Positions 49,871 to 59,159 of a stretch of DNA of 64,000 bases are shown here, one piece after another. Position 1 is the first letter of the stretch; each line of letters begins with the position of its first letter. Source of the DNA: Gammaproteobacteria bacterium. GTDB lineage: Bacteria > Pseudomonadota > Gammaproteobacteria > Steroidobacterales > Woeseiaceae. The notes beneath the pieces are model-generated. The model saw nothing but the letters and a program-made list of their open reading frames with translations, searched no databases and was not told the origin of the DNA. The position numbers were made by a program, and so were the translations under genes. Location: contig JAOUIH010000001.1 in NCBI GenBank assembly GCA_029884165.1, forward strand, positions 62,001 through 126,000. The letters run 5' to 3'.

Positions 49871-51657
49871 TGAGTGACTACGAATTTGTCGACCACAGCC
49901 ACGACGTCGTCGTAATCGGGGCGGGCGGCGCCGGTCTGAGATCTACTTTCGGTCTGGCGCAGGCCGGCTTCACGACCGCGTGCATTACGAAGGTCTTCCC
50001 CACACGCAGCCATACCGTTGCCGCGCAGGGGGGCATCAGCGCGGCGCTCGGCAACATGGGCGTCGACGACTGGCGCTGGCACATGTACGACACCGTCAAG
50101 GGTTCCGACTGGCTGGGCGACCAGGATGCGATCGAGTACATGTGCAAGGAGGCGCCCGATGCCGTCATCGAACTCGAGCATTACGGTGTGCCGTTTTCGC
50201 GGACGGAGCAGGGGCTGATCTACCAGAGGCCTTTCGGCGGCATGACCACCCACTTCGGCGAGGGCATAGCCCAGCGCACCTGTGCGGCGGCGGACCGAAC
50301 CGGGCATGCGATCCTGCACACGCTCTACCAGCAGTCGCTGAAACACGACGCCGAATTCTATATCGAGTATTTCGCGATCGACCTGATCATGGACGACACG
50401 GGTGCGTGCCGCGGCGTCGTAGCCCTCGATCTTGCGACAGGACGCTTGCATCGTTTCCGCGCGCACCAGGTCATCCTTGCGACGGGTGGATACGGCCGGG
50501 CCTATTTCTCCTGCACCTCCGCACATACCTGCACCGGTGACGGCAACGCCATGGTGCTGCGGGCCGGCCTGCCGCTGCAGGACATGGAGTTCGTGCAATT
50601 CCATCCGACCGGCATTTACGGCGCAGGTTGCCTGATTACCGAGGGCGTGCGGGGCGAAGGCGGGTACCTGACAAACGGCGATGGCGAGCGATTCATGGAG
50701 CGCTATGCGCCGAACGCGAAGGACCTGGCGTCCCGCGATGTCGTCAGTCGCTCGATGACGATCGAGATTCGTGAAGGCCGCGGTGTCGGCAGGGACAAGG
50801 ACCATATCCACCTGCACCTCGAGCATCTCGGTCCGGAGGTCATCGAGGAACGCCTGCCCGGTATCGCCGAATCGGCCCGCATATTCGCCGGCGTCGACGT
50901 TACCCGGTCGCCGATACCGGTCTTGCCGACCGTGCACTACAACATGGGCGGAATACCGACCAACTACCTCGGTGAGGTCGTGACGCTGAAGGACGGCGAT
51001 CCGGAGAGCGCCGTACCCGGCCTCATGGCCGTAGGGGAGGCCGCCTGCGTCTCCGTTCACGGGGCCAACCGGCTGGGCTCGAATTCACTGCTCGACCTGG
51101 TCGTATTCGGGCGCGCCGCCGCGAAGCACTGCGCGGCGACGATGCAGCCGGGTGCCCGGCATGCGCCGTTGTCGTCCGATGCGGGGCAGAACAGCGTTGA
51201 CCGGCTGGACCGGCTGCGCAACGCCAGGGGGTCGAGGCCGACCTCGGAAATCCGGCTCGAGATGCAGAAGCTCATGCAGAACCATGCGGCCGTTTTCCGT
51301 ACGGGCGAAACGCTGGAAGAAGGCGCGCAGCTGCTGCGGAAGACGTATGCGAGCTTCGACGATGTCGCGGTAAGCGACCGGTCGCTGGTCTGGAATACGG
51401 ACCTGGTCGAGACGCTGGAGCTCGAGAACCTGCTGCAGAATGCGGTAGCGACGATCGAGTCGGCGGCGAACCGCAAGGAAAGTCGCGGCGCGCACGCGCG
51501 CGAGGATTACCCGGAGCGCGACGACGAAAACTGGATGAAACACACGCTGTGCTGGGTAGGCGGGCCGGGTACCGTGTGCTTCGACTATCGGCCCGTGCAC
51601 CGGGAGACGCTGACCGACGAGGTCGAGGCGATTCCTCCCAAGGCGCGGGTCTACTAG
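49870..51657 (+). CDS. sdhA: Succinate dehydrogenase flavoprotein subunit
   Basis: 595-residue catalytic subunit oxidising succinate to fumarate with covalent FAD. The FAD-binding start is [19 protein letters not shown]; the flavin-linking histidine is in [15 protein letters not shown]; the active-site stretch [20 protein letters not shown] follows, and [18 protein letters not shown] is near the C-terminal third. ATG 49870 overlaps the sdhD stop. Covalent flavinylation would be assisted by the SdhE encoded at 52487. Confidence 0.98.
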   Translation: MSDYEFVDHSHDVVVIGAGGAGLRSTFGLAQAGFTTACITKVFPTRSHTVAAQGGISAALGNMGVDDWRWHMYDTVKGSDWLGDQDAIEYMCKEAPDAVIELEHYGVPFSRTEQGLIYQRPFGGMTTHFGEGIAQRTCAAADRTGHAILHTLYQQSLKHDAEFYIEYFAIDLIMDDTGACRGVVALDLATGRLHRFRAHQVILATGGYGRAYFSCTSAHTCTGDGNAMVLRAGLPLQDMEFVQFHPTGIYGAGCLITEGVRGEGGYLTNGDGERFMERYAPNAKDLASRDVVSRSMTIEIREGRGVGRDKDHIHLHLEHLGPEVIEERLPGIAESARIFAGVDVTRSPIPVLPTVHYNMGGIPTNYLGEVVTLKDGDPESAVPGLMAVGEAACVSVHGANRLGSNSLLDLVVFGRAAAKHCAATMQPGARHAPLSSDAGQNSVDRLDRLRNARGSRPTSEIRLEMQKLMQNHAAVFRTGETLEEGAQLLRKTYASFDDVAVSDRSLVWNTDLVETLELENLLQNAVATIESAANRKESRGAHAREDYPERDDENWMKHTLCWVGGPGTVCFDYRPVHRETLTDEVEAIPPKARVY

Positions 51658-51697
51658 GGCGGTCCCGATCGGGTACCAGACTTTGCAGGAGTGAAGC

Positions 51698-52480
51698 GTG
51701 GCGCAGTTTCGATTACCACCGAACTCGCGTATCCGGAAGGGCCGGCATTTTGCCGCGCCCGAGGGTGCCGGCAACGTGCGGCGATTCGTGATCTATCGTT
51801 ACGACCCTGACAGCGGCGAGAATCCGCGCATGGATACCTATGACGTCAACATGGACGGCTGCGGGCCGATGGTGCTCGACGTCCTGATCAAGATCAAGAA
51901 CGAGATCGATCCGACGCTGACATTCCGGCGTTCCTGCCGCGAGGGAATCTGCGGATCCTGCGCGATGAACATAGACGGCGGCAACACGCTGGCCTGCACG
52001 AAGGCAGCCGACAGCATCAGCGGTGATGTGAGCATCTATCCGCTGCCGCACATGAGTGTGGTCAAGGACCTCGTGCCGGACCTGACGAATTTCTATGCGC
52101 AGTACGCGTCGATCAGGCCGTGGCTGCAGGCGAGGACGCCGCCTCCACCGGACCGCGAACGCCTGCAGAGCAAGGAAGAGCAGGAACTGATCGATGAACC
52201 CGCCGCCTGCATCCTGTGCGCCTGCTGCTCGACCAGCTGCCCGAGCTACTGGTGGAACAGCGACCGGTATCTCGGTCCGGCGGCACTGCTCGCGGCCTAT
52301 CGCTGGCTCGTCGACAGTCGCGACGAGGCGAAGGGTGAGCGCCTGGACGAGCTCGAGGACCCGTTCCGACTGTACCGCTGCCACACGATCATGAACTGCA
52401 CGAACACCTGCCCGAAGGGGCTCAATCCGGCACGGGCCATTGCCGAGACGAAAAAGATGCTGCTGGAGCGGCGGCACTGA
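51698..52480 (+). CDS. sdhB: Succinate dehydrogenase iron-sulfur subunit
   Basis: 260-residue subunit passing electrons from SdhA to ubiquinone. The 2Fe-2S cysteines lie in [17 protein letters not shown] and the following NTLAC; 4Fe-4S and 3Fe-4S ligands are in [17 protein letters not shown] and [20 protein letters not shown] start 51698 follows CAGGAG at good spacing, 40 bp after sdhA. Its stop codon lies in the loop of a hairpin that abuts the sdhE start. Confidence 0.97.
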   Translation: MAQFRLPPNSRIRKGRHFAAPEGAGNVRRFVIYRYDPDSGENPRMDTYDVNMDGCGPMVLDVLIKIKNEIDPTLTFRRSCREGICGSCAMNIDGGNTLACTKAADSISGDVSIYPLPHMSVVKDLVPDLTNFYAQYASIRPWLQARTPPPPDRERLQSKEEQELIDEPAACILCACCSTSCPSYWWNSDRYLGPAALLAAYRWLVDSRDEAKGERLDELEDPFRLYRCHTIMNCTNTCPKGLNPARAIAETKKMLLERRH

Positions 52481-52486
52481 GCCGCC
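52470..52486 (+). promoter_or_regulatory. Hairpin over the sdhB stop, abutting the sdhE start
   Basis: GGCGGC (52470-52475) pairs with GCCGCC (52481-52486) around ACTGA, which contains the sdhB TGA. The sdhE ATG begins at the next base. A ribosome finishing sdhB would open the stem, so sdhE translation may depend on sdhB translation. The stem is short and the idea is untested. Confidence 0.4.
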
Positions 52487-52735
52487 ATGGAACCGCATGA
52501 TCGCGATGTGAGGGACGCGCGCTTGCGCTGGCAGTGCCGCCGGGGCATGCGGGAACTCGACGAATTGCTCCTGCGCTATTTCGAATGCATCTATCCAGCG
52601 TCGGACGAAGACGAAAAGTCGGCATTTCGTGAACTATTGGCGCTGTCCGATCCGGACCTCGTCGTGTATCTGCTGGGCGGTGCATCCACCGGACAGCCCG
52701 CCACCGACCGCGTCCTCGGGCGCATACGCCGCTGA
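52487..52735 (+). CDS. sdhE: FAD assembly factor SdhE (SDHAF2 family)
   Basis: 82-residue small helical protein that promotes covalent FAD attachment to SdhA. The signature is clear: RLRWQCRRGMRELDELLLRYFE (shown here in two pieces, RLRWQCRRGMREL and DELLLRYFE) and later LLALSDPDLVVYLLGG. The RGxxE-type motif (RRGMREL) needed for flavinylation is intact. It follows sdhB by 6 bp and overlaps the CptA-like gene. Confidence 0.95.
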   Translation: MEPHDRDVRDARLRWQCRRGMRELDELLLRYFECIYPASDEDEKSAFRELLALSDPDLVVYLLGGASTGQPATDRVLGRIRR

Positions 52736-53141
52736 ACTCGAGCTGTCGGATCGCGCTCGCCGCGTCGTACGGCTGTCCGGCTTCGCGCTCCTGATTGCCG
52801 GTAGCCTCATCGCCTGGCAGCTGCCGCTGCCGGCGTGGGGCAAGCTGCTGGTGGCCGCCGGCTGGATCGCCGACTGCAGCCACGCACTGGTCCGCCAGTC
52901 GAGGGGCGTGGCCCGGCTCCGGCGACTCCGGGTGCGGGCCGACGGCAGGATCGACGGCGTGGCGCCGGACGGCCGATCGGTCGAGCTCGAGCTCATGCCT
53001 GGCAGCCTGCTGCTGGACCGCGCCGGGTGGCTGCGGCTGCGCCGCGCGGACGGCGCCGTTCACGGGGAGCTGCTGCTCGCCGGCGAGCAGGCAGCCGAAG
53101 CCTGGCGCAAGCTGTCTATTCTTTGGAGGCTTGGATGCTAG
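52680..53141 (+). CDS. CptA/YgfX-like membrane protein
   Basis: 153-residue protein with two adjacent membrane spans (about residues 35-70) and a soluble C-terminal part. The segment ELELSDRARRVVRLS before the spans and GVAPDGRSVELELMPGSLLLD resemble the YgfX/CptA family, which pairs with SdhE in enteric bacteria and has been described as a toxin-like or accessory protein. GTG 52680, overlapping sdhE by 56 bp, gives a family-like N-terminus; the start is not certain. Confidence 0.7.
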   Translation: MHPPDSPPPTASSGAYAAELELSDRARRVVRLSGFALLIAGSLIAWQLPLPAWGKLLVAAGWIADCSHALVRQSRGVARLRRLRVRADGRIDGVAPDGRSVELELMPGSLLLDRAGWLRLRRADGAVHGELLLAGEQAAEAWRKLSILWRLGC

Positions 53142-53386
53142 CCTGATACCATGCGATGTTCCGCAGGCGATTGCTGCCGGCGGCTGCCCAGGTCGATCCG
53201 GCGCAATTGCTTAATGCCTGATTTTTCAAGAAAAATCCCAAGCGGCCGGGAGCCGCTGTCACGCGGTGTGCGGCCAGCGGCGGAAAGTCCGGACGAGCCG
53301 GCGCTGGCGTGCCGCGCGAATCACCGGTCCGGCGCGTTAACCCGATCACAATTTCGCATAACCGGTATGAATCCCGCGGTCCTGCG
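53142..53386. other. Intergenic region between cptA-like gene and rpoE
   Basis: The full cptA-rpoE gap is 319 bp. This part has two small hairpins: GATTTTT/AAAAATC (53220-53237, CAAG loop) and AGCGGC/GCCGCT (53241-53257). Neither is a convincing terminator. A 106-codon frame at 53151-53471 has no recognisable product and I do not call it. The sigma-E-like promoter lies just downstream. Confidence 0.6.
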
Positions 53387-53414
53387 CGAACTTTCAAATC
53401 CTGCCCCGGTCTAT
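53387..53414 (+). promoter_or_regulatory. Candidate autoregulatory sigma-E promoter of rpoE
   Basis: CGAACTT (53387-53393) and GTCTAT (53409-53414) are 15 bp apart. The sigma-E consensus is GGAACTT and GTCTAA; 6 of 7 and 5 of 6 match. The predicted start would be about 40 nt before the rpoE ATG. rpoE operons are typically transcribed by sigma-E itself, so position and sequence agree. Confidence 0.7.
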
Positions 53415-53460
53415 CCCGGTGACAGCGGGCATGCGGGTGTGCGCACCCAGGCCGTCCCGG

Positions 53461-54036
53461 ATGTCGGCTGAGTCGAGCGACGCGCAACTGGTCCGACGGG
53501 TCCAGAAAGGCGACAAGCGTGCGTTCGACCTGCTGGTGCTCAAGTACCAGCACAAGATCGTCAACCTGGTAATGCGCTATGTACGGGATCCGGATCAGGC
53601 ACTCGATATTACGCAGGAGGCATTCCTCAAGGCGTATCGAGCCCTGCCGCGTTTCCGGGGCGACAGTGCGTTTTACACCTGGCTGTACCGGATCGCGGTG
53701 AACACGGCGAAGAATTATCTCGCTGCCCAGCGCCGACGGCCGATGGACGTCGACCTGGACCTGCAGGACCCGGAGCAATACGACCTGCACTCGAAATTGA
53801 AGGACACCGATACGCCCGAGGGCGTAACGCTGAGTCGCGAATTGAACCTCGCGGTGCAGAAGGCGATCGAGGGCCTCCCCGAGGACCTGCGCACGGCGAT
53901 CGTGCTGCGGGAGCTCGACGGGATGAGTTACGAGGAGATCGCTCAGGCCATGGAGTGCCCGGTCGGTACGGTCCGGTCGCGAATATTTCGCGCCCGGGAT
54001 GCAATAAGCAAGAAAATTGGCCATTTGATCGATTAG
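53461..54036 (+). CDS. rpoE: RNA polymerase sigma-E factor
   Basis: 191-residue extracytoplasmic-function sigma factor for envelope stress, the same length as E. coli RpoE. Region 2 (VQKGDKRAFDLLVLKYQHKI, DITQEAFLKAYRALPRF) and region 4 (DGMSYEEIAQAMECPVGTVRSRI) are very close to the enteric and Pseudomonas AlgU proteins. ATG 53461 gives the standard N-terminus. The downstream rseA-rseB-rseC genes control it, and RseP is encoded at 17494. Confidence 0.97.
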   Translation: MSAESSDAQLVRRVQKGDKRAFDLLVLKYQHKIVNLVMRYVRDPDQALDITQEAFLKAYRALPRFRGDSAFYTWLYRIAVNTAKNYLAAQRRRPMDVDLDLQDPEQYDLHSKLKDTDTPEGVTLSRELNLAVQKAIEGLPEDLRTAIVLRELDGMSYEEIAQAMECPVGTVRSRIFRARDAISKKIGHLID

Positions 54037-54077
54037 ACTGACGCGGGCCCCGGGTCCGATAAGAAAGACGGTGAATA

Positions 54078-54722
54078 ATGAATGAGACCCTGAATTCACA
54101 GCTCTCTGCCTTCGTCGACGGGGAATTGCCCGAGCGGGAAGCGGAACTGTTCCTGCGCCGCCTGGACCGGGACGACGCGCTGTGCGCCGAAGCGAGCCGT
54201 TACCTGCAGATCGGCCGGGCCATGCGCGGCGAGCCGCAGTTACCGGGCATGCGCGAACTGGCGGGACGAATTGCGGCCAACATCGAGTTCGAGGACCTGC
54301 CGGCGACGGGTACGGCCGGCCGGCTGTCGACCCGCCTGCTCCGGCCCGCCGGCGGCGTCGCCATTGCAGGCGCCGTTGCTATCGTGGCTCTTGTCGGGCT
54401 GCAGAACCTGGGGACCGATACCGGCCCCGGTTCGAGTGTCGCAGCGGCCGAACTTGCCGCAGTGGCCATTGACGAGGCGCCGCTCTACACGGAGCCACCG
54501 GTCGCCGAATTCGTATCGGACCGGCCCGGTGAAATGCTGAGCCGTTATTACCGCCATCACGGCGAACGCTCTGCCGACATGGGCGCCAGCAACATCCTGA
54601 CCCGGCTCGTAACGCTGGAACTCCGGGAAGGCGAACTCGTCCGGATAGCCCCCCCGACGGGCGAGCCCGGCGCGACAGAGGCCGAAAAAACGCCAATCGA
54701 AATTCCGTCCTCTACCGAATGA
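54078..54722 (+). CDS. rseA: Anti-sigma-E factor RseA
   Basis: 214-residue single-span inner-membrane protein holding sigma-E inactive. The cytoplasmic anti-sigma domain (LNSQLSAFVDGELPEREAELF) is followed by one membrane segment around residues 93-112 and a periplasmic tail, the target of DegS-type and then RseP cleavage. ATG 54078 is preceded by a weak site. Its stop overlaps the rseB ATG. Confidence 0.93.
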   Translation: MNETLNSQLSAFVDGELPEREAELFLRRLDRDDALCAEASRYLQIGRAMRGEPQLPGMRELAGRIAANIEFEDLPATGTAGRLSTRLLRPAGGVAIAGAVAIVALVGLQNLGTDTGPGSSVAAAELAAVAIDEAPLYTEPPVAEFVSDRPGEMLSRYYRHHGERSADMGASNILTRLVTLELREGELVRIAPPTGEPGATEAEKTPIEIPSSTE

Positions 54723-55711
54723 CCGGCGGCCTTGCAGTGAACCAGATGCTGCGCGCAACCCTGATCCTCGTCGGCATGGTGGGACTGTTTCCCGGGCCGG
54801 GCGCGTCGGCGCGTGCCGAAACGCCGGCGTCACCGAACGACTGGCTCGATCGCATGTCGGCCGTCGTCAATACCATGAATTTCGAGGGCACCGTGATTCG
54901 CCGGCGCGAAGGTCAGTCGCAGGCGCTCAAGGTCGTGCACAAGGTCGTTGACGGCGTCGTCAACGAGAAAGTCATTACGCAGGAAGGCAACGGCCTCGAG
55001 ATCATACGTAACGGCAACGAGGTGCATTGCATTTTGCCCGACAGGAAATCGGTGCTGGTCGAATTCTGGAACGACGACAGCACGCTGTTTTCGACCTTGC
55101 CGAAAAGTCAGCTCCGCTTCGGCAGCGAGTACGACCTGTCGATCGTGCGCGAGGAAAGGGTAGCGGGACGGAATGCACTCGTGCTCGCCGTACGCCCGCA
55201 CGATGGGTATCGCTACGGCCACCGTATCTGGCTCGACCAGGAAACGGCCTTTCCCCTGCGTACCGAACTCGTCGGAGGCGACGGCGCGTTGCTCGAGCAG
55301 CTCAAGTTCGCGGACATACGGCTCGATTCGGACATCGCGCCGCAGGCGCTGCAGCCCTCGATGAACCTCGACGATTTCACCTGGTATACGGAGCCGGCGA
55401 GGCCGGAGATCGAGGAGGTCGAGTCCGAGTGGGTCTGCGACGACCTGCCGGCAGGCTTCCGTCTCCTGTCGGAAACTCGCGAAACGCTCCCGGGCAGCGA
55501 GACGCCCGTGACACATATCATGTACGGGGACGGGCTCGCGACGGTATCGGTATTCATTGCGGCCCCGACCGATGAGAGCGTCGCCGGACGGGCAGCCGTA
55601 GGCGCATCGAATTCCTACAGCGTGGAACTCGACCAGGCAGCCGTCACCGCCATCGGCGAAGTGCCGCTCGCCACCGTTCGCCGCATCGCAGGCGGAATGC
55701 GATTGCGCTAG
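54719..55711 (+). CDS. rseB: Sigma-E regulatory protein RseB/MucB
   Basis: 330-residue periplasmic protein that binds the RseA tail and shields it until displaced by lipopolysaccharide. A signal peptide (about 35 residues, ending SARAE) precedes the LolA-like N-terminal domain (MSAVVNTMNFEGTVIRRREG) and the C-terminal MucB domain (LPAGFRLLSETRETLPG). ATG 54719 overlaps the rseA stop (ATGA). Confidence 0.94.
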   Translation: MTGGLAVNQMLRATLILVGMVGLFPGPGASARAETPASPNDWLDRMSAVVNTMNFEGTVIRRREGQSQALKVVHKVVDGVVNEKVITQEGNGLEIIRNGNEVHCILPDRKSVLVEFWNDDSTLFSTLPKSQLRFGSEYDLSIVREERVAGRNALVLAVRPHDGYRYGHRIWLDQETAFPLRTELVGGDGALLEQLKFADIRLDSDIAPQALQPSMNLDDFTWYTEPARPEIEEVESEWVCDDLPAGFRLLSETRETLPGSETPVTHIMYGDGLATVSVFIAAPTDESVAGRAAVGASNSYSVELDQAAVTAIGEVPLATVRRIAGGMRLR

Positions 55712-55739
55712 CCGCAGTGCCGGATGCCCGGAGCAGGCT

Positions 55740-56174
55740 ATGAGCTACCCCCTGGGGACCATCGTTTCCATATCTGCCGACCTGGCGGTCGTTTCTGTGG
55801 ACGGGATGCCCGCCTGCGCTCGCTGCGCGGAAGGGCGCGGCTGCGGGGCCGGTCTGTTCGGCCAGGGGCGTGCAGCACGGCTGGTGGATGCCCGGATCCC
55901 TGACGGTCTCGGCGTCGCCGTGGGCGATCCCGTCCGACTCTCGGTGCCGCCCAGTGAGTTGCTCGCTGCGAGCCTGCTGGCCTACGGTGCCCCGCTGGCC
56001 GGGCTGGTCCTCGGGGCCCTGGCGTCGGTGGCGGTTCCGCAGAGCGCGGGCGACTCGGCCGCGATCCTGCTGGCCCTCCTGGGCCTCGTCTCCGGTTTCG
56101 CGATCGGCCGATGGCGGCTGCGCCGGGTCGCTTGCCCGCGCCGTTTCCGGCCCGTCGTCGAGCGGTCGGCATGA
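55740..56174 (+). CDS. rseC: RseC/MucC-family protein
   Basis: 144-residue inner-membrane protein with two spans and the family cysteine cluster CARCAEGRGCGAG (C26, C29, C35) in the N-terminal domain. RseC mildly affects sigma-E control and in some bacteria assists redox maturation of SoxR; its exact job is not settled. Its end overlaps the following glutaredoxin-like gene. Confidence 0.9.
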   Translation: MSYPLGTIVSISADLAVVSVDGMPACARCAEGRGCGAGLFGQGRAARLVDARIPDGLGVAVGDPVRLSVPPSELLAASLLAYGAPLAGLVLGALASVAVPQSAGDSAAILLALLGLVSGFAIGRWRLRRVACPRRFRPVVERSA

Positions 56175-56422
56175 GCCGGCCCGCGATCCGCGTGTACAGC
56201 CGGCCGGGCTGTCACCTCTGCGAGCAGTTGCTCGAGGAACTGCTGCCGCTGCTCAGGGGGCGGGCCGACGTCGAGGTGCTGGACATCGATGCCCGGTCGG
56301 AGTGGGCCCTGGCCTACGGCACAAGGATCCCGGTGGTCGAACTCGACGGCGAATTCCTTTGCCAGTTTCACCTCGATGCGGCGGCCGTGACTACGGCGCT
56401 GGAGCGCCGCGGGATCCGCTAA
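56171..56422 (+). CDS. Glutaredoxin-like protein (DUF836 type)
   Basis: 83-residue thioredoxin-fold protein with CHLC in [16 protein letters not shown] and the cis-proline [10 protein letters not shown]. The family's substrates are not established. ATG 56171 overlaps the rseC stop (ATGA), so it is translated with the sigma-E regulators. In many relatives a DegP/MucD protease gene lies here between rseC and lepA; this small redox gene is in that place. Confidence 0.88.
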   Translation: MSRPAIRVYSRPGCHLCEQLLEELLPLLRGRADVEVLDIDARSEWALAYGTRIPVVELDGEFLCQFHLDAAAVTTALERRGIR

Positions 56423-56451
56423 AGCGCAGCCCGCGACAGCCCGTAAGCGTA

Positions 56452-56457
56452 TATACT
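56452..56457 (+). promoter_or_regulatory. Possible -10 element upstream of lepA
   Basis: TATACT, 5 of 6 to TATAAT, lies 30 bp before the lepA ATG in the 64-bp gap after the glutaredoxin-like gene. No good -35 is present at 16-18 bp, so this is weak. Confidence 0.2.
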
Positions 56458-56486
56458 TCGCGGCTGCCCAGCGCCTCAGACAGCTC

Positions 56487-58277
56487 ATGGACCATATCCG
56501 GAACTTCTCCATCATCGCCCACATTGACCACGGCAAGTCCACGCTGGCCGACCGGTTCATCCAGATCTGTGGTGGCCTCGAGGCTCGCGAGATGGCGAAC
56601 CAGGTGCTCGACTCGATGGATATCGAGCGCGAGCGGGGCATCACGATCAAGGCCCAGAGCGTCTCCCTCCAGTACAAGGCGAAGGACGGCCGTACCTACG
56701 AACTGAATTTCATCGATACGCCCGGCCACGTGGATTTTTCCTACGAAGTGTCCCGATCGCTGGCTGCCTGCGAGGGAGCGCTGCTGGTCGTGGACGCGGC
56801 GCAGGGGGTCGAAGCCCAGAGCGTCGCCAACTGCATCACGGCGATCGACCAGGGACTCGAGGTGCTGCCGGTCCTGAACAAGATCGACCTCGATGCTGCC
56901 GATCCCGATCGTGTCATCCGCGAGATCGAGGACATCATCGGCGTAGAGGCTCAGAACGCCGCGAGGGTCAGCGCGAAGACCGGGGAGGGCGTAGCAGAAC
57001 TGCTCGAGCAGCTAGTGGCCGTCATCCCGCCGCCAAAGGGCGACAGAGACGCGCCGCTGCAGGCGTTGATCATCGATTCCTGGTTCGACAATTACGTCGG
57101 CGTCGTATCGCTGGTGCGGGTGGTCAACGGATCGCTGAAGAAAGGCGCCAAGTTCACGGTGATGTCGACCGGCCGCTCGTACAACGCAGATCGCGTGGGC
57201 AGCTTTACGCCGAAGATGACGGACCGCGATATTCTCGAGACCGGCGAGGTCGGATTCGTCATTGCCGCCATCAAGGACATCGACGGAGCGCCGGTCGGCG
57301 ACACGCTGACCGGGGCATCCAATCCCTGCGCCAAGCCGTTGCCGGGATTCAAGCAGGTGCAGCCGCGCGTGTTTGCCGGCCTGTTTCCCGTCAGCGCTGA
57401 CGACTACAACGGTTTTCGCGAAGCGCTGCAGAAGCTGCGTCTGAACGATTCATCCCTGCATTTCGAGCCGGAGACGTCGGCCGCTCTCGGGTTCGGCTTT
57501 CGCTGTGGTTTTCTCGGCATGCTGCACATGGAAATCGTGCAGGAGCGGCTCGAGCGCGAGTACGATCTCGACCTGATCACGACGGCGCCGACCGTGGTGT
57601 TCGAGGTGGTGCTGACCAGCGGCGAGATCATCAAGGTCGACAATCCTGCGAAGCTGCCGCCGCAGAACGAGATCAGCGAACTGCGCGAACCGATTATCAC
57701 TGCCAACATCCTCGTACCGGAAAAATTCGTCGGTAACGTGATGAAGCTCTGCATCGAAAAGCGCGGCGTACAGAAGCAGGCCCGTTACACCGGGACCCAG
57801 GTGTCTATGGAATACGAGATGCCTCTGTCAGAGGTCGTGCTCGATTTCTTCGACAAGCTCAAGTCGGTCAGCCGTGGATTCGCCTCGTTCGACTACCATT
57901 TCGAGCGTTTCGAGGATGCCCCGCTCGTTCGACTCGATATACTCATCAACAAGGACCGCGTGGACGCACTGTCGGTCATCGTGCATCGCGCGAATGCCCA
58001 GTGGAGAGGCCGCGAACTCGTCGAGAAGATGCGCGAGCTGATTCCGCGGCAAATGTTCGATGTCGCGATCCAGGCCGCAATTGGCAACCAGGTGATCGCG
58101 CGAAGCACAGTGAAGGCGCTGCGCAAGAACGTGACCGCGAAATGTTATGGTGGCGACGTTACCCGGAAGCGCAAGCTGCTGGAGAAACAGAAGGCCGGCA
58201 AGCGACGCATGAAACAGATCGGTTCAGTCGAGATTCCGCAGGAGGCGTTCCTTGCCGTTCTGCGCGTAGAGAAATAG
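56487..58277 (+). CDS. lepA: Elongation factor 4 (LepA)
   Basis: 596-residue translational GTPase related to EF-G that acts on stalled or initiating ribosomes. The GTPase motifs are [17 protein letters not shown] and NKID; domain II, III and V and the LepA-specific C-terminal domain ([40 protein letters not shown]) are complete. lepB follows after 14 bp in the usual lepA-lepB order. Confidence 0.97.
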   Translation: MDHIRNFSIIAHIDHGKSTLADRFIQICGGLEAREMANQVLDSMDIERERGITIKAQSVSLQYKAKDGRTYELNFIDTPGHVDFSYEVSRSLAACEGALLVVDAAQGVEAQSVANCITAIDQGLEVLPVLNKIDLDAADPDRVIREIEDIIGVEAQNAARVSAKTGEGVAELLEQLVAVIPPPKGDRDAPLQALIIDSWFDNYVGVVSLVRVVNGSLKKGAKFTVMSTGRSYNADRVGSFTPKMTDRDILETGEVGFVIAAIKDIDGAPVGDTLTGASNPCAKPLPGFKQVQPRVFAGLFPVSADDYNGFREALQKLRLNDSSLHFEPETSAALGFGFRCGFLGMLHMEIVQERLEREYDLDLITTAPTVVFEVVLTSGEIIKVDNPAKLPPQNEISELREPIITANILVPEKFVGNVMKLCIEKRGVQKQARYTGTQVSMEYEMPLSEVVLDFFDKLKSVSRGFASFDYHFERFEDAPLVRLDILINKDRVDALSVIVHRANAQWRGRELVEKMRELIPRQMFDVAIQAAIGNQVIARSTVKALRKNVTAKCYGGDVTRKRKLLEKQKAGKRRMKQIGSVEIPQEAFLAVLRVEK

Positions 58278-58291
58278 GAGTTGCCGAAAGA

Positions 58292-59053
58292 ATGAACCTT
58301 GCTTTGATACTGGTGGTGCTCACCGCTCTGAGTGGGGCAGTCGTCGCCTACGACAAGTTCGGTCGCCGCAGGAATTCCGACCTGATTCGGGATGCCGACA
58401 GTCCCAGGGAAAACATCCTGGTGGAATATTCCCGGTCGTTTTTTCCCGTCCTGTTGTTCGTACTCGTTATCCGGTCATTCATCTTCGAGCCGTTTCGCAT
58501 CCCGTCGGGTTCGATGATGCCGACGCTGTTGCAGGGCGATTACATTTTCGTCAAGAAATATGCCTACGGGCTGCGTCTGCCGGTCCTTGAAACCAAGATC
58601 CTGGAGACGGGACAGCCGGAGCGCGGTGACGTCGTCGTGTTTCGCCTGCCGTCGGATCCGAGCGTCAATTACATCAAGCGCGTAGTCGGCCTGCCCGGGG
58701 ACGAGGTCGTCTATCGCGGCCACGAACTGACCATCAACGGCACGCCGGTGACAATGGCCCGCGATTCGGCGGACGCGAGCCACGACGGTATTCCGCGCTT
58801 CATCGAGACACTGGGCGAGCGGGAGCACGCCATACTGATCGCGCGGCCCGAGAACACGATGGCCGACGGCGTCTATGTCGTGCCCGAGGGCACCTATTTC
58901 GTGATGGGCGACAACCGGGACAACAGCCGTGACAGCCGCTACATCGGACCGATTCCGGAGACTCACCTGGTCGGCGAGGCAGTCCGGATCTGGATGCACA
59001 TGGACGGCCTGGAGTGGCCGAGTTGGGGGCGAATCGGCACCAGGATTCAATAA
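58292..59053 (+). CDS. lepB: Signal peptidase I
   Basis: 253-residue inner-membrane serine protease that cleaves Sec and Tat signal peptides. Two N-terminal spans, catalytic Ser74 in IPSGSMMPTLL, catalytic Lys129 in VNYIKRVVGLPGDEV, and the GDNRDNSRDSRYIGP box are present. It is shorter than the 324-residue E. coli enzyme, as in many non-enteric bacteria. ATG 58292 gives the membrane start; the upstream open frame overlaps lepA. Confidence 0.95.
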   Translation: MNLALILVVLTALSGAVVAYDKFGRRRNSDLIRDADSPRENILVEYSRSFFPVLLFVLVIRSFIFEPFRIPSGSMMPTLLQGDYIFVKKYAYGLRLPVLETKILETGQPERGDVVVFRLPSDPSVNYIKRVVGLPGDEVVYRGHELTINGTPVTMARDSADASHDGIPRFIETLGEREHAILIARPENTMADGVYVVPEGTYFVMGDNRDNSRDSRYIGPIPETHLVGEAVRIWMHMDGLEWPSWGRIGTRIQ

Positions 59054-59159
59054 TGTGGTGCGAGTCACTGATTTTGCAGGTAAAATCACGCGAGAATCAG
59101 GACGGCATTGGGCGCAATTGAGCAGATATGGAGCCATGCGGCGATACCGGGGTGACAGC

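Noticed and set aside
53220-53237. GATTTTT/AAAAATC hairpin as terminator of the sdh operon
   Set aside because: Stem is A/T-rich with one G-C pair and no GC core; too weak to call.
53279-53293. GCGGAAAGTCCGGAC resembles the conserved P4 motif of RNase P RNA
   Set aside because: The remaining conserved RNase P segments do not follow and only about 170 bp remain before rpoE, too short for rnpB.
53151-53471. 106-codon frame in the cptA-rpoE gap
   Set aside because: No recognisable product, spans the sigma-E-like promoter and overlaps the rpoE start in another frame.
58001-58291. Upstream extension of the lepB frame
   Set aside because: Lies inside lepA; signal peptidase similarity and the membrane start begin at 58292.
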